A stretch of 64,000 nucleotides of DNA from Alteraurantiacibacter aestuarii (GTDB lineage: Bacteria > Pseudomonadota > Alphaproteobacteria > Sphingomonadales > Sphingomonadaceae): positions 1-64,000 of the forward strand of contig NZ_WTYY01000004.1 in the NCBI RefSeq assembly GCF_009827405.1, in the 5' to 3' direction. This document shows positions 52,012 to 60,511 of this stretch, in pieces. Numbering within the stretch: position 1 is the stretch's first letter; the number at the start of each line of letters is the position of its first letter. The position numbers and the translations under genes are program-made. The notes beneath the pieces were generated by a model that was not told where the DNA came from, made no database searches, and saw nothing but the letters and a program-made list of their open reading frames with translations.

Positions 52012-52557
52012 TCACATGAAGGGCCGCGCCGGGTCGTTGCCATCCCAATTGCGGGAGGCCTCCCAGAAGCGGGTGAAGGTCTCATTCATGCCGGGGGTGA
52101 CCGGCAGAAGTTCGATAAATCCGATGTCGGCACCAGTGCCGTTGTCGAGGTAGATCACCTCTCCGCCGGTCGGCACGGCGGCGCGGTAAGCCTCATGGTA
52201 TCCGCGTGTCTGATAGTCGGCGCTGGCGGCTTCCACGTCATCGCAGGCAATGCCCATGTGGTGATAGCCATAGCCGCGCTTCTCGATCGTCTCTCGGTAT
52301 ACGGACGGGTTTTCATCCAGCGGCTGGATCAGTTCGATCATCATGTGACCGGCAAAGCCCATCGCCAATGTCACATCGGCAGTGCTTTCGCTGCCGCGAT
52401 AGGTCTGGCCGGGGCTGAGCAGGTTGGGCAGCACGAAGAACGGGCCTGTGCCCATGTTGGCAACCCAGTGATGGATCGCCGCCTGCAGGTTCGGCACGAT
52501 GAATGCCGTCTGCGCCACGCCCCCCATCGGCTGGCCAAAGCCAAGCTGCGTTACCAT
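52012..52557 (-). CDS. VOC-superfamily protein, copy 1
   Basis: 181 residues with two beta-alpha-beta-beta-beta modules (VAQTAFIVPNLQAAIHHWV, YGYHHMGIACDDVEAA, GGEVIYLDNGTGADIGFIELLP). VOC folds serve as glyoxalases, ring-cleaving dioxygenases, isomerases or epimerases; no clear metal set identifies which. ATG 52557 has GGAGAGGA upstream. Paralogue of the next gene upstream. Confidence 0.82.
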   Translation of the reverse strand: MVTQLGFGQPMGGVAQTAFIVPNLQAAIHHWVANMGTGPFFVLPNLLSPGQTYRGSESTADVTLAMGFAGHMMIELIQPLDENPSVYRETIEKRGYGYHHMGIACDDVEAASADYQTRGYHEAYRAAVPTGGEVIYLDNGTGADIGFIELLPVTPGMNETFTRFWEASRNWDGNDPARPFM

Positions 52558-52673
52558 CGAATCCTCTCCCCCCAAATGCGGGCCGTGCGCCGACTTTGGC
52601 CGGTCGCGGCGCATTGGCTCGCGAATTGGCGGGGCAAAGTCAATCTCGAACCGGAATATTGCGCGCCAAGGCG

Positions 52674-53219
52674 TCAGCCGAAATCGCGGACAGGGTCGGT
52701 TCCGTCCCACCCTTGCGCCGCCTGCCAGTAGCGGGTGAACATCTCGTCCATCGCTTCTGTGTAAGGGATCAGCTCCAGATAGCCGCGATGCACAGGGTCT
52801 GGCGATTGCAGGAACACCACCGTGCCGCCGGTGGGCACGGGCGTGGAGCCGACCAGCTCATACCCCTCACCATAATAGGCGGGCAGCACCGCCTCCACAT
52901 CATCATGCACCACGCCGTAATGGTGGAAGCCGTATCCCTCCGCCTCCACCGCTTCCTTGAACAGCGATGGCGCATCGTCATGCTGCTGGATCAGTTCGAT
53001 CTGCATATTGCCGACAAAGCCCATCGCCAGGCTGCTTTCGGTAAGCGATTCCATCCCGCGATAGATGCGGCCCGGCGCCGTGCGGTGCGGCAGGGTGAAG
53101 AACGGGCCGATATTGAGCGTGCGGGTATAGTAGTGCAGCGCCGCCGCCAGGTCCTCCACCACGAAGGCGGTCTGTATCACCGTCTTGGTCGGACGGCCGA
53201 AACCCATCATAGTCTGCAT
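52674..53219 (-). CDS. VOC-superfamily protein, copy 2
   Basis: 181 residues, same layout as copy 1 (IQTAFVVEDLAAALHYYT, GPFFTLPHRTAPGRIYRGMES, YGFHHYGVVHDDVEAV, GYLELIPYTEAMDEMFTRYWQAAQGWDG). First gene of the minus-strand catabolic array; the 76-base gap to the divergent aldolase should hold both promoters. GGAGAGG precedes ATG 53219. Confidence 0.82.
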   Translation of the reverse strand: MQTMMGFGRPTKTVIQTAFVVEDLAAALHYYTRTLNIGPFFTLPHRTAPGRIYRGMESLTESSLAMGFVGNMQIELIQQHDDAPSLFKEAVEAEGYGFHHYGVVHDDVEAVLPAYYGEGYELVGSTPVPTGGTVVFLQSPDPVHRGYLELIPYTEAMDEMFTRYWQAAQGWDGTDPVRDFG

Positions 53220-53295
53220 CACGCCTCTCCCCATTGGCGAAAGACTATCCTATCCCTACAAGCACGAAAGAGGAAAGTTTGCGTGGGAGATGACG

Positions 53296-54069
53296 ATGGC
53301 AACGCAGTTGAAGCCGGATGCGGCCAAGCCGCCGATTGATTGCAGCGATGAGGAATGGACGGCCCGGCAGGAGCTGGCCGCCTGTTACCGCATTTTCGAT
53401 CACATGGGCTGGTGCGAGGGGATCTATAACCACATCACCCTGCGCGTTCCGGGTGAACGCGATGCTTTCCTGATCAATCCGTTCGGGCTGATGTGGGATG
53501 AGGTGACAGCCTCCAACCTGATCAAGATCGATGGCCAGGGCAACAAGTTGTCGCCCAGCCCCTATCCGGTCAATCTGGCGGGCTTCACCCAGCATGGCAC
53601 CTTCCACAAGTCGCTCGACTGGGCGCATGCCATTGTTCACACGCACACGACCGATACGATGGCGGTGTGCTGTTCGAAGGAAGGGCTGACCCCGACCAAT
53701 TTCTACAGCTGCTTCTTCGAAGGGCTGGTCGGCTATCACGATTTCGAAGGCATCACCGTGCGCGCCGAAGAAGGCGAGCGGCTGGTCCGCAATCTGGGCA
53801 ACCGGCAGGTGCTGATGCTGCGCAATCACGGCCCGGTGGTGATGGGCAAGACCATCTATGAGATGTTCTTCCTGTATTACATGTTCCAGCGCGCGTGCGA
53901 GGTGCAGGTCAAGACCGGGGCGCTGGGCGATCCGGTCGTGGTGCCGCCCGAAGTGATCGAAGTGCACCAGCGCGACCGCGACCTGATGCTGGTGGATGAT
54001 TTCGGCAAGCTTGATTTCGAAGCCTGGACACGGCGGATCGACAAGATCGATTCCAGCTGGCGCAACTGA
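53296..54069 (+). CDS. Class II aldolase/adducin-family protein
   Basis: 257 residues. Metal-binding histidines in HTHTTDTM, and LRNHGPVVMG. The fold serves fuculose- and rhamnulose-phosphate aldolases, ribulose epimerases and decarboxylases; in catabolic clusters it often cleaves or decarboxylates a ring-derived intermediate. ATG 53296 is preferred (GGAG 6 bases upstream) to 53290. It faces away from the VOC/cupin array and overlaps the zinc-ribbon gene (TGATG). Confidence 0.87.
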   Translation: MATQLKPDAAKPPIDCSDEEWTARQELAACYRIFDHMGWCEGIYNHITLRVPGERDAFLINPFGLMWDEVTASNLIKIDGQGNKLSPSPYPVNLAGFTQHGTFHKSLDWAHAIVHTHTTDTMAVCCSKEGLTPTNFYSCFFEGLVGYHDFEGITVRAEEGERLVRNLGNRQVLMLRNHGPVVMGKTIYEMFFLYYMFQRACEVQVKTGALGDPVVVPPEVIEVHQRDRDLMLVDDFGKLDFEAWTRRIDKIDSSWRN

Positions 54070-54293
54070 TGGCGCCGGAATCCCGGACCTGTCCCAAATG
54101 CGCTGGAAGAATGGCCAAGGGCACAACCCTGACCAAGGATTCCAACGGCGCCAGGGTTGTGGGCAACTGGGTCGAAGGCATTTTGGAACGCAGCATCTGG
54201 ACGGGTTACAAGACAAAGGGCAAATCGCTGTTGCCCATCACCACCTATCGCTGCGGCAAATGCGGCCTGCTTGAAAATTACGCTGAGGGCTGA
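54069..54293 (+). CDS. Small zinc-ribbon protein
   Basis: 74 residues. Two C-x-x-C knuckles: CPKC near the start and CGKC near the end, with a basic middle. It overlaps the aldolase stop by one base (TGATG). No known role; could chaperone a metal enzyme or bind nucleic acid. Confidence 0.8.
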   Translation: MAPESRTCPKCAGRMAKGTTLTKDSNGARVVGNWVEGILERSIWTGYKTKGKSLLPITTYRCGKCGLLENYAEG

Positions 54294-54305
54294 CAGGCGC
54301 TTCCC

Positions 54306-54854
54306 ATGACCCAGATGACCGTCAATGACCGTCCGGTCCGTTTCGATATGGACGCGCAAACGCCCCTTCTGTGGGCGCTGCGCGATGCCGCCAATCTCAC
54401 CGGCACCAAATATGGCTGCGGCGTGGGCGATTGCGGCGCCTGCCTGGTGCTGATCGATGGGGAGGCGCTGCGGTCCTGCCTGGTCACGCTGGCAGAGGCG
54501 GAGGGGCGCTTCATCACCACCATCGAAGGGCTGGCGCGCGATCGCAGCCATCCGGTGCAACAGGCGCTGGTGGCCGAACAGGCGATCCAGTGCGGGTTCT
54601 GCACGCCGGGCATCGCCATTGCCGCCGCCGCACTGATCGCCCGCAATCCCGATCCCAGCGAGGCCGATATCAAACAGGCCGTGCCCAATCTGTGCCGCTG
54701 CGGTGTCTATCCGCGGCTGGTCAGGGCCATCCAGCGGGCAGGGCGCGTGGCCCGCCGCCGGGAAACCATCAGCGCCGCGCCTGCACCCGGCATCGATCCT
54801 GCCGATGCCGCGCAGGCGGTGCCGGCACTCAGGATGCTGGGTGAGGAAGAATAA
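54306..54854 (+). CDS. (2Fe-2S)-binding subunit of a xanthine-oxidase-type molybdenum hydroxylase
   Basis: 182 residues. Plant-type ferredoxin cluster CGVGDCGACLVLIDG..SC, then a helical [2Fe-2S] domain CGFCTPG..LCRCGVYP, as in IorA/CoxS. These subunits pass electrons for a large molybdopterin-cytosine-dinucleotide subunit. No large subunit follows: the next gene is a TonB receptor on the other strand. A C-terminal tail of about 30 residues (APGIDPADAAQAVPAL) is longer than usual. Confidence 0.9.
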   Translation: MTQMTVNDRPVRFDMDAQTPLLWALRDAANLTGTKYGCGVGDCGACLVLIDGEALRSCLVTLAEAEGRFITTIEGLARDRSHPVQQALVAEQAIQCGFCTPGIAIAAAALIARNPDPSEADIKQAVPNLCRCGVYPRLVRAIQRAGRVARRRETISAAPAPGIDPADAAQAVPALRMLGEEE

Positions 54855-54856
54855 CT

Positions 54857-54990
54857 CGTTATTGCGAGGAGCGCAGCGACGAAGCAATCCAGTGCAGTGC
54901 AAGCCAAACCGCAGTGGCGGGATATGTTCGCTGCCCTCGGCCCTTGATCGCCGTGGATTGCCGCGGCCCTTACAGGTCCTCGCAATGACG
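54857..54990. repeat. Palindromic intergenic repeat (CATTGCGAGGAGC...GCAATCC type)
   Basis: The left arm (54857-54891, TTATTGCGAGGAGCGCAG then GAAGCAATCCA) is loosely mirrored by the right arm (54954-54990, TGGATTGCC to CCTCGCAATGACG). This is the familiar dispersed REP-like element of many alphaproteobacteria. It fills the gap between converging genes and can act as terminator or stabiliser of the RNA 3' ends. Confidence 0.8.
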
Positions 54991-55004
54991 AAGTGCCTGT
55001 TGCC

Positions 55005-57131
55005 CTAGAACTTCATCCGGGCGCCCAGCGTGGCTGTCAGCGGCTTGGCGGGCTGGATGTTGTTGTCGCCGTGGGCGGAGGGGTAATATTCCTCGTCGAA
55101 CAGGTTCTCGATATTGACCTGCAGGCCAAGGCTGTCGGTCACGTCGAAATAGATCGCCGCATCCACCCGGGTATAGGCGGGCAGCACCACGTTGTTGGAC
55201 ATGGAGGCGAACTGGCGCGACTGGTGGATCACGCCTGCACCAAAGCCCAGCCGGTCCGTCACGTCATAGCGCGTCCAGGCGGTGATGTGGTGCTTGGCCA
55301 CCTGTTGCAGCGTGGTTCCGGCAACGGCGGCGCTGGTCGTTTCGGTGATCTCGCCGTCCAGATAGGCATAGCCCAGGCTGACATTCAGATTGTCCACCAG
55401 TTCCCCCGCAAGGCCGAATTCAAAGCCTTCCACCTGGCTTTCCCCGGCAGCCACGGTCAGGCCGGATCCGGCCGGATCGGGAGCCTGCGTGTTGTCGCGC
55501 GTCAGGCGGAAGATGGCTGCGGTCAGGAACAATTCGGGATGGATCGACCATTTGATACCGGCTTCCCAGTTCTCGAAAGTCTCCGGCTTGAGCGCCACAT
55601 CGACCGAATCGAGCACGGTGAACTGGTCGCCCGACTGCGGCAGGAAGCTCTCCGAGAAGCTGGCATAGAGCGAGATATTGTCCTGCGGCTTGACGATCAC
55701 GCCCAGCCGCGGGCTGAAGCGGCTGTCCTTGCGGGCAGCGGCATAATTGGCGACCAGATCGGTCGAAGACAGGTCGAACTCGTCATAGCGAACGCCCGCC
55801 ACCAGCTGGACAATGCCCAGGTCCATCTGTTCCTGAATGTAGAAGGAGACGGTGGACAGGTCGGATGTGGTGGCGCGCTGCGGCACCAGGGTGAAGGCGG
55901 GCGGCACGATCACATCGGCCAGCGGCACGGTGATCGACGTATCCGCGCCATTGTTGAACCGGGCCTGATTGCGCACCGAATCGGTATCGCCAGAGGTGAA
56001 CTCCGCGCCCACCAGTATCGTGTGAGCAATGGAGCCGGTGTCGAAATTGCCGACCAGATTGGCCTGACCGATCAGATTGGTGCGGGTGGTGGCGCTTTCA
56101 TATCCGGCCAGCCGCGTGGTGGTGGCGGTGGTGCCGCTGCTGGGGACCAGATTGGCATAGAACTTGTCATAATCGGCATATTGCAGGCTGGCATTCACGC
56201 TGATCGCGCGCGAGAAATCATGCTCCACCCGGGCGCGGGCGATGTGTACTTCAACTTCGCTGTTGTTGTAATCGGGATCGCCGAAGAAGGTCTTGTCATA
56301 GCCCGCCAGCGGCAGGCCGTTCAGGCTGGGGATGCCGCGATCGGTGACGCGCTCGTCATTGTCATAGGTGTAGCTGGCGATGAAGCGCGTGTCGGCGCCC
56401 GGCTCGATCGTCAGCGTGGGGGTAACGCCGATGAAGCGGCCATTGTAGAAATCGCGGTGGTTGGCGAAATCCTCATAGGTGGCATTCAGGCGCAGCGCCG
56501 CAGTGGATGACACGGGCGTGTTCACATCGCCCGAAACGCTGAACGCACCAAAGCTGTCGATGCTGGCCGCGCCGCTGCCAAAGGCCATGTCGGTTTCGGC
56601 CATCTTGCTGACGCGGTTGACCGCGCCGCCGCCCGCACCGCGCCCGAAGATCAGCGCATTGGCGCCCTTGAGCACCTCGATCCGGTCAACATTATACAGC
56701 GAGCGGTAATATTGCGCATCGTCGCGCAGGCCGTCGAGGTAGAAGTCGGCGGTGGTTTCCTGGCCGCGGATGAACACTTCATCGCGGTGGCCCTCGCCGC
56801 TTTCCAGGCTGACACCGGGGACATAGCGCAAGGCATTGCCCAGCTGGGTCACGCCCTGATCCTCAATCTGGTCGGAGGTGATCACGGTAACGGTCTGCGG
56901 CACGTCGATCAGCGGGGTGGGGGTCTTGGTGGCGGTCGATCCATCGTCGCCCACATAGCTGTCGACCTGTGCTGTCACCACGATGTGGGTCGGCAGGTAA
57001 TCGCGCTGGGCGGCTTCGTTCGCCTGCGCCGGCACTGCCAGGAACAGGGACGATGCGGACAGCAACAGGGCGGAGCGAAGAGTGGTGGAATGTGTCAAGT
57101 GACCCTCGATTTTCTTGCGAATGATTTGCAA
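55005..57131 (-). CDS. TonB-dependent siderophore receptor
   Basis: 708 residues. Signal peptide ending VPAQA, plug domain (PLIDVPQTVTVITSDQIEDQG, DEVFIRGQETTADFYLDGLRDDAQYYRSLYNVDRIEVLKG, GAGGGAVN) and a barrel closing with an aromatic Phe (LGARMKF). The plug is of the FhuA/FoxA/catecholate siderophore type. It starts at TTG 57131 with GAGG upstream; TTG 57098 with GAGGG is an alternative. The upstream box suggests iron control. Confidence 0.9.
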   Translation of the reverse strand: MQIIRKKIEGHLTHSTTLRSALLLSASSLFLAVPAQANEAAQRDYLPTHIVVTAQVDSYVGDDGSTATKTPTPLIDVPQTVTVITSDQIEDQGVTQLGNALRYVPGVSLESGEGHRDEVFIRGQETTADFYLDGLRDDAQYYRSLYNVDRIEVLKGANALIFGRGAGGGAVNRVSKMAETDMAFGSGAASIDSFGAFSVSGDVNTPVSSTAALRLNATYEDFANHRDFYNGRFIGVTPTLTIEPGADTRFIASYTYDNDERVTDRGIPSLNGLPLAGYDKTFFGDPDYNNSEVEVHIARARVEHDFSRAISVNASLQYADYDKFYANLVPSSGTTATTTRLAGYESATTRTNLIGQANLVGNFDTGSIAHTILVGAEFTSGDTDSVRNQARFNNGADTSITVPLADVIVPPAFTLVPQRATTSDLSTVSFYIQEQMDLGIVQLVAGVRYDEFDLSSTDLVANYAAARKDSRFSPRLGVIVKPQDNISLYASFSESFLPQSGDQFTVLDSVDVALKPETFENWEAGIKWSIHPELFLTAAIFRLTRDNTQAPDPAGSGLTVAAGESQVEGFEFGLAGELVDNLNVSLGYAYLDGEITETTSAAVAGTTLQQVAKHHITAWTRYDVTDRLGFGAGVIHQSRQFASMSNNVVLPAYTRVDAAIYFDVTDSLGLQVNIENLFDEEYYPSAHGDNNIQPAKPLTATLGARMKF

Positions 57132-57138
57132 AAGCGCC

Positions 57139-57157
57139 TCTATTGAGAGTCATTTGC
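57139..57157. promoter_or_regulatory. Fur-like box of the TonB receptor gene
   Basis: A 19-base window with about 12 matches to GATAATGATAATCATTATC (core TCATT), 8 bases upstream of the receptor start. Position and target gene fit repression by Fur when iron is plentiful. Confidence 0.5.
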
Positions 57158-57241
57158 AATCGCAATAGAAAACTGGGCCTTGGCCAAATTTTTGTGCCGG
57201 GCTAGGCCTCGTGGCTACAATTCGAAGGGGAGTTCGAGCCG

Positions 57242-57586
57242 ATGAAGGCCACCATCTGGCACAATCCGCGTTGCAGCAAATCACGCCAGGCGCTGCAAAT
57301 CCTGCGCGATGCGGGCGATATCGACATCGAAGTGGTGGAATATCTCAAGCAACCGCCAGGCCGGGAAAAGCTGGCTCAGCTCTACCGCGATGCCGGCATG
57401 TCTCCGGCTGAGGGATTGCGGCTGGGCGGAACTGACGCCAGGGAACGCGGACTGCCCGGCGCCGATGCAGACACGGTTCTGGATGCGATGGCCGCCGATC
57501 CCGCGCTGATAGAACGTCCGCTGGTGGAAACCGAAAAGGGCGTGCGCCTGTGCCGTCCGCCGGAACGGCTGGAAGAAATCCTCTAG
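57242..57586 (+). CDS. arsC: ArsC/YfgD-type arsenate reductase family protein
   Basis: 114 residues, thioredoxin-like fold. Active Cys11 in HNPRCSKSRQAL; RPLVETEKGVRLCRP supplies the substrate arginine. Uses glutathione and glutaredoxin in the family model. It is alone, with no arsB, arsR or acr3 nearby, so a general redox role like YfgD is as likely as arsenic resistance. Confidence 0.88.
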   Translation: MKATIWHNPRCSKSRQALQILRDAGDIDIEVVEYLKQPPGREKLAQLYRDAGMSPAEGLRLGGTDARERGLPGADADTVLDAMAADPALIERPLVETEKGVRLCRPPERLEEIL

Positions 57587-57735
57587 GCCGGCATCCCAAC
57601 CCCTTGCGAAATTCGCCATGCGAGACCAATTTGCGACCTGAAAGTTGCAAAAGCCGGACAATTTTGCGACTGGATCGATAATCCTGAAAGGCGCGTCATG
57701 TCGTGTCGGCTGAGCTGGGGGCATGAAATTTTTCA

Positions 57736-58362
57736 ATGAATGGCAATGAATTGGCCGAGCAGCGCGGAATTCCGCGTCTGCTGAACAGGTTGAAGCGCTC
57801 TTTTGGACCGGCTGGCGTGTTCTTTCGCGGCTTCATGGACAATCCGCGCATGGTCGGCGCGATCATGCCGTCTTCCCCCATGACGGTGAAGGCGATGCTG
57901 GATCCGGTGGACTGGCAGCGCTGCAAGCTGTTCGTCGAATATGGTCCGGGCGTGGGCACGTTCTGCCAGCCCGTGCTCGACCGCCTGCCGCGCGACGGGG
58001 AATTGCTGGTGATCGACACCAACCCGATGTTCATCGATTACCTGCGCCGCACGATCACCGACAGCCGCTTTCACGCCGTGCTGGGATCGGCAGAGGATGT
58101 GGAGGACATCGTCCGCTCCATCGGCCATGAACGGGCCGATTACGTGCTCTCCGGCCTGCCCTTTTCCACCCTGCCCGAAGGCGTGGGCCCGGCCATTGCA
58201 GCGGCCACTGCCCGCGTGATCCGCAAGGGCGGAGCGTTCCTGACATACCAGTACACCGGCTCTGCCCGCGATCTTACCGCGCGCTATTTCCCGCGGGTGG
58301 AATCGGGTTACGTGTGGGCCAATATCCCGCCCTGCGTGCTCGCCTGGGGCTGGCAGGACTGA
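57736..58362 (+). CDS. SAM-dependent methyltransferase (PmtA-like phospholipid N-methyltransferase)
   Basis: 208 residues. SAM motif VEYGPGVGTFCQPVL, FFRGFMDNPRMVGAIMPSS at the N-terminus and YVLSGLPFSTLPEG are shared by the KsgA-like/PmtA group, which methylates phosphatidylethanolamine toward phosphatidylcholine. Amphipathic Lys/Arg-rich helix at the front could bind the membrane. Starts near 57736 after an AATGA-rich leader. Confidence 0.8.
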   Translation: MNGNELAEQRGIPRLLNRLKRSFGPAGVFFRGFMDNPRMVGAIMPSSPMTVKAMLDPVDWQRCKLFVEYGPGVGTFCQPVLDRLPRDGELLVIDTNPMFIDYLRRTITDSRFHAVLGSAEDVEDIVRSIGHERADYVLSGLPFSTLPEGVGPAIAAATARVIRKGGAFLTYQYTGSARDLTARYFPRVESGYVWANIPPCVLAWGWQD

Positions 58363-58428
58363 CAGCTGGCGAGGGCCAGACGGAGGGGCAGAGTGCCGCC
58401 CCGGCCAATCCCTCAGCCGCCCGGCTGA

Positions 58429-59250
58429 TTACCCAAAAGTCTGGTTCAGCGCGCTGGTGGACGGACCGGACAATTGCCGGTGGATGGCTGCCAGAACCGC
58501 CACGAACAGAACCGTGACCGCGGCGCCGACCAGCGACGATATCACCGTCAGCACCGTGCTCAGCACCCCGCCGGATGTCAGCGCGCCCAACGCTCCCACG
58601 ATCATGCCAATGACCAAGGCCAGGACGATATAGGCGACGATGATCAGCGCGAAGAAGGCAAAGATACGCACGCTGTTGCCCTTGGTCAGCTGCCAGCTGC
58701 GCTGCAGCACGCGGATGGGATTGGAAACCCGGTCGATCGCGATCACCGGCGCTGCCAGCGAGAATTTGACCGAAACATAAATCATCCCGACCACGCCGAT
58801 CAGCGATGCCAGGCCTATCAGCACGCCAATACCGCTTGCCGCTGAGACGCCGATCAGCAGCGTCAGCGCCAGAGTGGCGCCGATCACGAACAGCAGATAG
58901 GTCCCCAGTGCGGGCAGAATGCCCTTGATCCCGGTCTGGATCGCCGCACCTACAGTGGGATGGCTGTCATCGCGCAGCAGCGCCAGCAGCGACAGATATC
59001 CCACCAGCTGGGCCATGAAGCTGATCAGCACCAGCCACCAGTAATCGGCATAGAATGCCTGCACCACACCGGTGAACCGGGCGATGGCGGCCTCATCAAC
59101 GGATTCGAGCGGCGGAAAATCGGGTGTGGTCAGCGAGAGAATCACCCCAGGCAGGAAGAAGAACAGGCCCGCCACAATCGCCAGAACCTCACGATTTGCC
59201 CCGATCATGCTGGTCGCCTCGCTCCAGGCCTTGCTCATATCGAATTTCAT
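58429..59250 (-). CDS. Multi-pass membrane protein (GDPD-membrane-domain-like)
   Basis: 273 residues with about six long hydrophobic helices and conserved [15 protein letters not shown]. This pattern resembles the membrane domain found with glycerophosphodiester phosphodiesterases (DUF975/YciC type), without the enzyme. ATG 59250 is chosen for the GGAGAGGA site; the open frame beyond it is only antisense to lipB. Confidence 0.75.
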   Translation of the reverse strand: MKFDMSKAWSEATSMIGANREVLAIVAGLFFFLPGVILSLTTPDFPPLESVDEAAIARFTGVVQAFYADYWWLVLISFMAQLVGYLSLLALLRDDSHPTVGAAIQTGIKGILPALGTYLLFVIGATLALTLLIGVSAASGIGVLIGLASLIGVVGMIYVSVKFSLAAPVIAIDRVSNPIRVLQRSWQLTKGNSVRIFAFFALIIVAYIVLALVIGMIVGALGALTSGGVLSTVLTVISSLVGAAVTVLFVAVLAAIHRQLSGPSTSALNQTFG

Positions 59251-59337
59251 GGCGCTATTCCTCTCCCCTTGTCGGCGCATGTGATAACCGCCAAAGCACC
59301 CTCCACGCAATCTCCCAAAGAAAATGGCCCAGAGACA

Positions 59338-60033
59338 ATGGCCCAATTGCCCGATCCCGATACGCATCCGCCCGCTGGCCCGATCGAATGGCGCACCAGC
59401 CACACAGCGGTGCCCTATCGTGAGGCGCTGGCCGTGCAGCAGGCGCGCAATGAGGCGATCCATGCCGGCGGCGAGCGCGAACTGATCTGGCTGCTGGAGC
59501 ATCCGCCGGTCTATACCGCCGGGACCAGCGCCGATGCCGCCGAAGTGCTCGATCCGCGCTTCGAGGTGGTGGAGACCGGGCGCGGCGGGCGCCATACCTA
59601 TCACGGGCCGGGGCAGCGGGTGGGCTATGTGCTGCTGGATCTGGCCAAGCGCGGCAAGGACGTGCGCCGCTTCGTCCACGGGCTGGAGAACTGGGTTATC
59701 GCCACGCTGGGCGATTTCGGGGTGGAGGCGTGGGCAGTGCCCGACAGGATCGGCATCTGGACCACCGACATTGACGGGACCGAGGCGAAGATCGGGGCGA
59801 TTGGCGTGCGCGTGCGGCGCTGGGTCACGATGCATGGCTTCGCCGTCAACCTGTCCCCCGACCTGACGCATTTTACCGGCATCGTGCCGTGCGGAATTGC
59901 CGAATATGGCGTCACCAGCATGGACAGGCTGGGCATCACGCTTGCACCGGGGGAGTGGGATGAGGCATTGCAGCGACGCAGCGGCGAATTCCTGGCCGCC
60001 ATCAGCGATCATCAGCCATCCTGGCCTGATTGA
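59338..60033 (+). CDS. lipB: Octanoyltransferase LipB
   Basis: 231 residues. Conserved [12 protein letters not shown], catalytic Lys151 ([10 protein letters not shown]) and Cys185 (GIVPCGI). It moves octanoyl from acyl-carrier protein to lipoyl domains, the first step of lipoate synthesis. ATG 59338 follows from the family start; the gap of 87 bases to the divergent membrane-protein gene holds its promoter. Confidence 0.94.
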   Translation: MAQLPDPDTHPPAGPIEWRTSHTAVPYREALAVQQARNEAIHAGGERELIWLLEHPPVYTAGTSADAAEVLDPRFEVVETGRGGRHTYHGPGQRVGYVLLDLAKRGKDVRRFVHGLENWVIATLGDFGVEAWAVPDRIGIWTTDIDGTEAKIGAIGVRVRRWVTMHGFAVNLSPDLTHFTGIVPCGIAEYGVTSMDRLGITLAPGEWDEALQRRSGEFLAAISDHQPSWPD

Positions 60034-60039
60034 ACCGGA

Positions 60040-60411
60040 GTGAAACAATTGCGCGTGACCCGTATTGCCCAGCGTTCGGCCCAGCGTTCGGCCCGGTTTT
60101 TGACCCGGTGTTTGACCCGGTGTTTGACCCTGTGCGGCCCCGTCCTGCTGCTGGCTGCCTGCAGTGATGATCCCGATGCGGTTCAGGAAAGCGACGGACG
60201 TGAGGCTTCGGGCGAAGTGCTCGAAGGATCGATCAGCGATGAGATGATCCCGCTCGACCAGCTGCAATCGCAGGCACCGCATTTGCAGGAAGTACCCGCG
60301 AGCGGTGCCCCGACCGCTGCCGCAGATGAAGGCGATGCCGAACCATCGGCGGATGACACGGGTGAGGCGGCGGAGCCCGAAGCCGCGCCCGCACCGCCTG
60401 AACCGGAGTAA
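60040..60411 (+). CDS. Small lipoprotein with repeated N-terminal segment
   Basis: About 120 residues. A basic N-terminus with repeats (RSAQRSA, LTRCLTRCLTLC) leads into a hydrophobic core and lipobox LLAAC; the rest is acidic and Pro/Ala-rich. Start is GTG 60040 or TTG 60049 (GGAG 8 bases upstream). The repeats lengthen the signal peptide. No family recognised. Confidence 0.65.
   Translation: MKQLRVTRIAQRSAQRSARFLTRCLTRCLTLCGPVLLLAACSDDPDAVQESDGREASGEVLEGSISDEMIPLDQLQSQAPHLQEVPASGAPTAAADEGDAEPSADDTGEAAEPEAAPAPPEPE
60068..60134 (+). repeat. 12-bp tandem repeats inside the small lipoprotein gene
   Basis: CCCAGCGTTCGG twice (60068-60091) and TTTGACCCGGTG three times (60099-60134, last copy with one change). 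Units of 12 keep the frame, so copy number could vary without loss of the gene. Confidence 0.85.
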
Positions 60412-60511
60412 AGCTCAGCCGGGTTTTTCCGGACCGACGTTTTTCCCACGCGCGCTTCCCCGGGTGGTGCTATCACCCGCCATTATTGCAAAAGACAATA
60501 AGGGGGGAATC

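Noticed and set aside
54855-55004. Insertion sequence remnant
   Set aside because: The inverted arms belong to a short non-coding repeat; there is no transposase or target-site duplication.
59251-60282. Long minus-strand open frame continuing upstream of the membrane-protein gene
   Set aside because: It is antisense to lipB, whose catalytic residues are clear, and lacks family-like sequence; the good ribosome-binding site is at 59250.
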